Below are positions 15,393-20,092 of a DNA stretch of 20,092 nt, piece by piece. This DNA comes from AWTP1-13 sp035714005 (lineage in GTDB: Bacteria; Pseudomonadota; Alphaproteobacteria; Rhizobiales; Hyphomicrobiaceae): assembly GCA_035714005.1 (NCBI GenBank), contig DASTMQ010000423.1:1-20092 (forward strand), written 5' to 3'. Positions within the stretch are counted from its first letter, which is position 1. Every line of letters starts with the position of its first letter. The notes beneath the pieces are model-generated. The model was not told the DNA's origin and ran no database searches. It saw only the letters and a list, made by a program, of their open reading frames with translations. The position numbers and the translations under genes were made by a program.

Positions 15393-16751
15393 TCACCCTT
15401 GCAGTAGGACCAGCTTTGGCTCCGGCACCTCCTGCACCTGACCGGCCAGGGCCTCGAGCCCGCGCGGCACCGGGCCGCCGTAGGCCCAGTCGAGCAGCTC
15501 GACCGTGTGGGCGATCGGAATATCCATGCCAAAAGCCAGCTGCACGATGCAGCCGATGTTGCCGGCCGCCACCGCGTCGGGCCGCACGCTCTTGATATGG
15601 GTGACCTTGCGGTCGCGCAATTGTGCCGCGAGCTCAGGCTGCAGCACGTTGTAGGTCCCGGCCGAGCCGCAACAAATATGGCCTTCGGGAACCTCCATCA
15701 CCGTGAAGCCGGCGTTGCGCAGGAGCTGCCGCGGCTCCTCGGTCAGGCGCTGGCCGTGCTGCATGGAACAGGCGGCGTGATAGGCGATCCTAAGCGAAGA
15801 CCAGCGCTTGGGCGGCCCCATCTCGTAGCCGGCCAGGAACTCGGTCACGTCGCGGGTCATGGCCGCGATCCGCTGTGCCCGCTCCCGGTAGCCGGCCTCG
15901 CCCTTGAGCAGGTGGGCGTAGTCCTTGACGGTGGTGCCGCAGCCCGAGGTGTTGACGATCACGGCATCGATCGGGCCGGCCTTATCGATCAGCCTGCTCC
16001 AGGCGTCGACGTTGTTTTTTGCCATGGCGATGGCCGCCGCCTCGCGGCCCATGTGCGCAACGAGCGCGCCACAGCAGCCCGCCCCCGGCGCTACCTCGAC
16101 GTCGACACCGCGGCGGGCGAGAAGGCGAATGGTGGCGTCGTTGATTTCCGGTCGCAGCACCTGCTGGGCGCAGCCCGCCAGCAAAATCACGCGTTTGCGG
16201 CGGTCGAGCTTGGTGACGGCGGTGCCGGGCCCGGCAAAGGCGGCCCCGCGCAACAGGCCGATCGGTGCCAGCTCTAACATCGCCACCAGTTCGCTGAGCC
16301 CGAGCCGACGTAAAATACCGGCCAACGGTTTGGCAAACCGGGCCGCGCGCAGGGCCAAGCGAAAGCGGTCCGGGTAGGGCAGCACGGCCGCCAGCAGCGC
16401 CCGCAAGGCCCGCTCCTTGAGGCTGCGCTGACCGGTGTCCTCGATGTGCACACGGGCGTGGTCGACGAGATGCATGTAGTCGACGCCGCTCGGACACGTC
16501 GTCATGCAGGACAGGCAGCTCAGGCAGCGATCGACGTGGCGTTGCACCTCGGGGCTGGCCTTGCGCTCGTTCTCAAACATCTCCTTCATCAGATAGATGC
16601 GCCCGCGCGGGCTGTCACGCTCGTCACCCAGCAGAAGGTAGGTCGGGCAAGTCGCCGTGCAGAAGCCGCAATGCACGCAGCGACGCAGGATCTTCTCCGC
16701 TTCCGCCATGCGCGGATTTTTCAGTTGCTTGGCGCTGAAATTGGTCTGCAT
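15393..16751 (-). CDS. glcF: Glycolate oxidase iron-sulfur subunit GlcF
   Basis: This 452-residue subunit passes electrons from the flavin subunits of glycolate dehydrogenase to the respiratory chain. Two 4Fe-4S motifs are intact: Cys25, 28, 31 and 35 (CVHCGFCTATCP) and Cys76, 79, 82 and 86 (CLSCLSCMTTCP). Two later cysteine-rich CCG domains are seen (GAGCCGALVAH and EGHICCGSAGTYNVL), as in heterodisulfide-reductase-type subunits. The Pro of each CP motif is kept. It is somewhat longer than E. coli GlcF. It starts 16 bases after the glcE stop and is followed by ald. No membrane segment is obvious, so membrane contact is probably peripheral. Confidence 0.95.
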   Translation of the reverse strand: MQTNFSAKQLKNPRMAEAEKILRRCVHCGFCTATCPTYLLLGDERDSPRGRIYLMKEMFENERKASPEVQRHVDRCLSCLSCMTTCPSGVDYMHLVDHARVHIEDTGQRSLKERALRALLAAVLPYPDRFRLALRAARFAKPLAGILRRLGLSELVAMLELAPIGLLRGAAFAGPGTAVTKLDRRKRVILLAGCAQQVLRPEINDATIRLLARRGVDVEVAPGAGCCGALVAHMGREAAAIAMAKNNVDAWSRLIDKAGPIDAVIVNTSGCGTTVKDYAHLLKGEAGYRERAQRIAAMTRDVTEFLAGYEMGPPKRWSSLRIAYHAACSMQHGQRLTEEPRQLLRNAGFTVMEVPEGHICCGSAGTYNVLQPELAAQLRDRKVTHIKSVRPDAVAAGNIGCIVQLAFGMDIPIAHTVELLDWAYGGPVPRGLEALAGQVQEVPEPKLVLLQG

Positions 16752-16767
16752 CGGTGTCCGCTGGCGT

Positions 16768-17988
16768 TCAAAAATCCGCGTACATGCGGCCGGGGTTCAA
16801 GATGCCCGCCGGATCGAAGGCCGCCTTCAGTTGGCGCGAAATCGTCCCGACGCCGGCCTCCAGCGGTTGGAATACGTCGACGGCCGCCCGCACCTCCGGG
16901 GCGGCCCGAATGAGGGTGGCGTGGCCGCCGTGCGTGGCGATCACACGGCGCACGTCGGCGGCGCCCGCATCCGTGGTCGGCGGCATCTCGAGCCAGATCA
17001 GCCCGCCGGCCCAATCGTAAAAAACACTGCAGTCCATGTAGCGGGCGATCGCCGCCACCACCTTCGGCCCGGCGCTCGGCGCCGTCGAGATACGCCACAG
17101 CGGCGCATCGCTCGCCTTGAGGAGGCTGAGGGCACGCAGTTCTTGCCAAAGCGCCAGCGAATTGTCGTAGTCGAGATCGTGGATTTCGCCGTAGGCCTTG
17201 AGCAAGGCCTTGAGCTTGCCCTTGCGGTAGTCGACCGAGGCCTTGAAATTCTCAAGCCTGATCGCCGTCACGGCCTGGCCCTGACCGCGCAAGCCCTCAT
17301 GCTCCAGGCGAGCGACCATGGCGGGCTGCAGGTGCGCGGCACCGCTGATCTCAAAGGGCGTGCCCATCGCCGTGCACAAGACTTCGATGCCGATCTCGTC
17401 CGGCAGACCCAGCAGCACCAAGGTCTCGGTGTGTTCGGGCATCGGCAGCACCTTGAACGTCACCTCGCTCATCACCGCCAGCGTTCCCCAACTGCCGGCT
17501 AAGCCGCGGCAAAGGTCGACCCCGGTGACGTTCTTCATGACGCGCCCGCCGGCCTTGAAGATCTCGCCTCGTCCGTTTACGGCCCTCACGCCCAGCAGGT
17601 GGTCGCGGGCGGCCCCGACCATGATGCGCCTTGCCCCCGACAGGTTGGTCGCGAACACACCGCCGATGGTGGCGCCGCGCGCCTCGCCGCCGGCGGCCGC
17701 GCCCAGGCTCGCCGGCTCGAAGGCCAGCATCTGGCCGCGCTCGGCGAGGCTCTCCTCGAGCAGGCTCAGTGGCGTGCCCGACCGCGCCGCCATCACCATC
17801 TCGTTGGGTTCATAGAGCGTGATGCCGCGCAGGGCCCCGGTTGAGAGGCCGAGCGTGGTCGTCATCGGTCGGCCGATGTTGTGCTTGCTGCCACCGCCCT
17901 TCAGCTCGAGGGGCGTGCCTGCCTGAGCCGCCTCGCGCAAAATGTGCGAGAGCTCGCGTTCGTCGACCGGGCGCACGTCGCTTGGCAC
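16768..17988 (-). CDS. glcE: Glycolate oxidase FAD-binding subunit GlcE
   Basis: This is the second flavin subunit of the GlcDEF glycolate dehydrogenase, about 406 residues and longer than the E. coli protein. The PCMH-type FAD fold shows as LELKGGGSKHNIGRP (about 28-41), then ATIGGVFATNLSGARR and AARDHLLGVRAVNGRGEIFK with GGRVMKNVTGVDLCRG. GSWGTLAVMSEVTFKVLP ends the FAD domain. The C-terminal half is the FAD-linked oxidase cap, ending in FDPAGILNPGRMYADF. I choose GTG at 17988 because AGGAG (18000-17996) lies 7 bases before it; the TTG immediately upstream (17991) is only 4 bases away and is the alternative. It starts 11 bases after the glcD stop, within the same operon. Confidence 0.93.
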   Translation of the reverse strand: MPSDVRPVDERELSHILREAAQAGTPLELKGGGSKHNIGRPMTTTLGLSTGALRGITLYEPNEMVMAARSGTPLSLLEESLAERGQMLAFEPASLGAAAGGEARGATIGGVFATNLSGARRIMVGAARDHLLGVRAVNGRGEIFKAGGRVMKNVTGVDLCRGLAGSWGTLAVMSEVTFKVLPMPEHTETLVLLGLPDEIGIEVLCTAMGTPFEISGAAHLQPAMVARLEHEGLRGQGQAVTAIRLENFKASVDYRKGKLKALLKAYGEIHDLDYDNSLALWQELRALSLLKASDAPLWRISTAPSAGPKVVAAIARYMDCSVFYDWAGGLIWLEMPPTTDAGAADVRRVIATHGGHATLIRAAPEVRAAVDVFQPLEAGVGTISRQLKAAFDPAGILNPGRMYADF

Positions 17989-17999
17989 CAATCCTCTCC

Positions 18000-19460
18000 T
18001 CAGGCTGCCGCTTTTGCGCTTTTTGCTGGCGCCTCAGGGCGTCCTTCGAGCGGGAACACCTTGGCCGGATTGAGCAGCCAATTCGGATCGAACACGGTCT
18101 TGATGCGCATCTGCTGCGCAAGGTCGCTGGCGTCGAATTGGACCCGCATCAGGTCGCGCTTTTCGATGCCGACGCCGTGCTCGCCGGTCAAGCAGCCGCC
18201 CACGGCCACGCACAGCTCGAGCACCTCCGCCCCTGCCCGTTCGGCCTTGTCGGCCTGGTCGGCGTCGTTGGCGTCATAGAGAATCAGAGGATGCAGGTTA
18301 CCGTCGCCAGCATGGAAGATATTGGCGACCTTGAGGCCGTGCGCGTCGCAAATGCGCGAGATCTCGACCAGCACGTGAGCCAGCTTGCCGAGCGGAATGG
18401 TGCCGTCCATGCAGTAGTAATCGGAGATACGGCCGATGGCGCCGAAGGCCGACTTGCGGCCCTTCCAGATGGCGGCGCTTTGCTCGGCGCTCTGGCTGAC
18501 GCGCAGCTCGCGCGGATCGAAGGGTTTGGCGAGCTCGGTGATGGTTTCGAGCAGCGCCTTGATCTCCGCATCGGAGCCCTCGACTTCGACGATCAGCAGC
18601 GCCTCCACGTCGGGATAACCGGCCTTGGCAAAGGCCTCGCACACACGAATGGCGGGCCGGTCCATGAATTCGATGGCCACCGGAATGATGCCCGCGCCGA
18701 TGATGGCGGCGACGCATTGGCCGGCCGCCTCGCTGGAATCGAAGCCGATCAGCATCGGCCGCGCAGCCTCGGCGACGCGCAGGATGCGCACCGTTGCTTC
18801 CGTGACGATGCCAAACTGTCCCTCCGAGCCGACGATCAGGCCAACGAGATCATAGCCCGCCGCATCCAGATGTGGTCCGCCGAGCTCGACAATGGTGCCG
18901 TCGACCAGCACCATCTTGAGCCCCAGCACGTTGTTGGTCGTTACGCCGTACTTGAGACAATGGGCGCCGCCCGAGTTCATGCCGATGTTGCCGGCAAGCG
19001 TGCAGGCGAGCTGGCTCGAGGGATCGGGAGCATAAAAGAAGCCGGCGGCCTTGACGGCCTCGCTGATGGCAAGGTTGGTGATACCGACCTCAACGCGCGC
19101 GACCCGGTTGACGTAGTCGACCTCGAGCACGCGATTCATGCGCGAGACGGCGATCACCACGGCGTCCTCGGCCGGCAGCGCGCCGCCCGAAAGTGAGGTC
19201 CCGGCGCCGCGCGCCACCACCTTGACGCCCCATTGCTGGCAGTAGCGCAAAACGCGCGCGACCTCCTCCGTCGTGCTCGGCAGCACCACGGCCAGCGGCA
19301 GCCTGCGATAGGCCGTCAGCGCATCGGTCTCGTAGGCGCGGCGGCCGACCTCGTCGGCAATAATCGCCTTGCCGCCGACGAGCCGCCGCAGGTCCGCCAC
19401 GATGCCGTCGCGCCGGGCAAGGATGGCGCGGTCGGGCTCCGGCAGGATCACGCGTGACAT
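18000..19460 (-). CDS. glcD: Glycolate oxidase catalytic FAD subunit GlcD
   Basis: This 486-residue FAD-linked oxidase oxidises glycolate to glyoxylate; D-lactate is a possible second substrate. FAD-binding marks are VVARGAGTSLSGG (81-93), GNIGMNSGGAHCLKYGVTTNNVLGL and IVGSEGQFGIVTEATVRI. The C-terminal cap has VANIFHAGDGNLHP and GGCLTGEHGVGIEKRDLM, with the His residues expected near the flavin and metal. The last 15 residues are an Ala/Lys/Pro tail. The ATG at 19460 has TGGAG upstream. Its tight linkage to glcE and glcF distinguishes it from the stand-alone D-lactate dehydrogenase and D-2-hydroxyglutarate dehydrogenase relatives. No GntR-type glcC gene lies next to it inside the window. Confidence 0.95.
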   Translation of the reverse strand: MSRVILPEPDRAILARRDGIVADLRRLVGGKAIIADEVGRRAYETDALTAYRRLPLAVVLPSTTEEVARVLRYCQQWGVKVVARGAGTSLSGGALPAEDAVVIAVSRMNRVLEVDYVNRVARVEVGITNLAISEAVKAAGFFYAPDPSSQLACTLAGNIGMNSGGAHCLKYGVTTNNVLGLKMVLVDGTIVELGGPHLDAAGYDLVGLIVGSEGQFGIVTEATVRILRVAEAARPMLIGFDSSEAAGQCVAAIIGAGIIPVAIEFMDRPAIRVCEAFAKAGYPDVEALLIVEVEGSDAEIKALLETITELAKPFDPRELRVSQSAEQSAAIWKGRKSAFGAIGRISDYYCMDGTIPLGKLAHVLVEISRICDAHGLKVANIFHAGDGNLHPLILYDANDADQADKAERAGAEVLELCVAVGGCLTGEHGVGIEKRDLMRVQFDASDLAQQMRIKTVFDPNWLLNPAKVFPLEGRPEAPAKSAKAAA

Positions 19461-19489
19461 GGTCGCTTTCTGCTCCAGCGTGGCTCAGG

Positions 19490-19499
19490 TTCGATCGAA
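19490..19499. promoter_or_regulatory. Perfect palindrome TTCGATCGAA abutting the glcD promoter
   Basis: This 10-base perfect palindrome directly follows the putative -10 element and would cover the transcription start. The position suits a repressor operator. It does not match the TGGT-N-ACCA operator style I know for GlcC/FadR-type GntR regulators, so the binding protein is not known. Confidence 0.3.
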
Positions 19500-19528
19500 A
19501 GTATAGCTGCAAGCCACCTGTCTCGCCA
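19500..19528 (-). promoter_or_regulatory. Candidate promoter for the glcDEF-ald operon
   Basis: On the minus strand TATACT (19505-19500) matches the -10 consensus at five of six positions. TGGCGA (19528-19523), 17 bases upstream, is a weak -35 element. The leader to the glcD ATG would be about 35 bases. A weak -35 beside a good -10 often goes with activator dependence, but that is inference. Confidence 0.4.
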
Positions 19529-19777
19529 TTGCCACGGGCGCGTTGTCCCGTTGTTGCCTTGCCGCACGGCGTCGCAGCAAAAGACCGCGCGCGCCTTGCG
19601 CGATGCCCAAACCGCATCGCGGCAGGACGCGACGCTAACATTCAGGGGCCGCGCGCAGGGGATTGGGGTGGCGAGCTGGGGAGGCCGACCCGCGCGGCAG
19701 GCCTCGGCATCCTCCGGCCGCGCGCCCTCACGCAAGCGCGCCACGGTGCCGCCGAAGTGCCGGCGTGGCGTGATCGC

Positions 19778-20092
19778 CTACTTGAAAAGCTTCCCGAAAT
19801 GGCCCTGGCCGAGGCGGTTCTGGCTGACGTGACCTTGGGCCGAATGTGCCTCAGCCTGGCCAAACCGGCCTGGGCCGCGTCCGAACGGGGCCAGGGCGGG
19901 GCCGCCACCGGATAGTCCCGATCGGCGCCGGCTCGATTCGCGGCTGCGGATGCAACCTTCGAGGCAGCGCTGCAGCTGGACCTGGCAGCGCGACCGGTCA
20001 TGGGTCGACTTATAACAGGCACCATAGGCGGCCCTGCAGCCCGACGAACAGGCATTCTGTGCCTGGGCCGGCCAGGCGCCCAATGCCGCCGC
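19778..20092 (-). CDS. Small secreted protein with symmetric cysteine pattern (5' end beyond the window)
   Basis: The frame is open through the right edge, so the start codon is outside; a TTG at 20083 lies inside what looks like the end of a signal peptide (AAALGAWPAQAQ), with cleavage likely near AQA. The mature part begins NACSSGC and has six cysteines spaced C-x3-C-x6-C-x9-C-x6-C-x3-C, a mirror-symmetric arrangement within about 33 residues. Two short helices joined by disulfides would explain it. The rest is Arg/Gly/Ser-rich and probably disordered, ending GQGHFGKLFK. I recall similar short Cys-rich hypothetical proteins from other alphaproteobacteria but no function. It is co-oriented with glcDEF but separated from it by 317 bases. 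Confidence 0.6.
   Translation of the reverse strand, partial: AAALGAWPAQAQNACSSGCRAAYGACYKSTHDRSRCQVQLQRCLEGCIRSRESSRRRSGLSGGGPALAPFGRGPGRFGQAEAHSAQGHVSQNRLGQGHFGKLFK

Larger units (their letters stand above)
19461..19777. other. 317-base intergenic region between glcD and the cysteine-rich gene
   Basis: Both flanking genes point left, so this stretch holds the glcD promoter and palindrome in its first 70 bases. The remainder (about 19530-19777) is GC-rich. An open frame of about 98 codons crosses it on the minus strand and runs into the glcD start, but its translation is Arg/Ala-rich without family features, and I do not call it. No terminator with a T-tail was seen after the cysteine-rich gene. 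Confidence 0.5.

Noticed and set aside
17841..19196. A 451-codon plus-strand open frame
   Set aside because: It lies antisense to glcD and the glcE 5' end, whose translations match well-known proteins; the antisense translation has no recognisable motif.
19454..19915. A 153-codon plus-strand frame at the right end
   Set aside because: It covers the glcD promoter region and is antisense to the cysteine-rich gene; no motif or ribosome site supports it.

Overview
This is a GC-rich (by eye roughly two-thirds G+C) chromosomal window from an alphaproteobacterium, most likely near Rhodospirillales or Hyphomicrobiales. The pointers are a TIGR02302/DUF4175 membrane protein, a family I know only from alphaproteobacteria, and the alphaproteobacterial-style sulfite reduction cluster with DUF2849 and DUF934. 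I cannot name a genus. I see no phage, insertion sequence, CRISPR array, tRNA or rRNA.

Left part (1-5343): the tail of an unidentified gene is followed by a candidate intrinsic terminator, then an orphan family 3 solute-binding protein (+) convergent with a LysR regulator (-). Next comes a large TIGR02302 protein (-) with a Gln/Gly-rich tract. A 470-base non-coding stretch holds the start region of the TIGR02302 gene on one strand. On the other it holds an AT-rich promoter-like island with a weak terminator-like hairpin ahead of the sulfur genes.

Sulfur cluster (5344-9722, +): [2Fe-2S] ferredoxin, cysG, DUF2849, cysI and DUF934, packed with overlaps or a 3-base gap. Together they make siroheme, insert it into sulfite reductase and probably feed it electrons from the ferredoxin. 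No PAPS/APS reductase gene (cysH) is present between cysI and DUF934, where it is often found.

Aromatic module (9874-12255, +): pcaH and pcaG, the two subunits of protocatechuate 3,4-dioxygenase, are followed by a zinc-dependent alcohol dehydrogenase. No other pca genes are in the window.

Middle (12335-14224): a PagL-like outer-membrane lipid A deacylase (-, TTG start) is divergent from a membrane-anchored NYN-domain putative nuclease (+).

Right part (14232-19460, -): glcD, glcE, glcF and ald form an apparent operon. It would oxidise glycolate to glyoxylate and could then aminate glyoxylate to glycine, or interconvert alanine and pyruvate. A good candidate promoter with a perfect TTCGATCGAA palindrome lies upstream of glcD. 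The window ends inside a small secreted protein with a mirror-symmetric cysteine pattern (-, N-terminus beyond the edge).

Most of the window is ordinary metabolic chromosome. The parts least explained by known biology are the membrane-tethered NYN protein, the symmetric-cysteine protein, the two DUF proteins of the sulfur cluster and the glcDEF-ald coupling. I do not see a clear new defence or mobile system.
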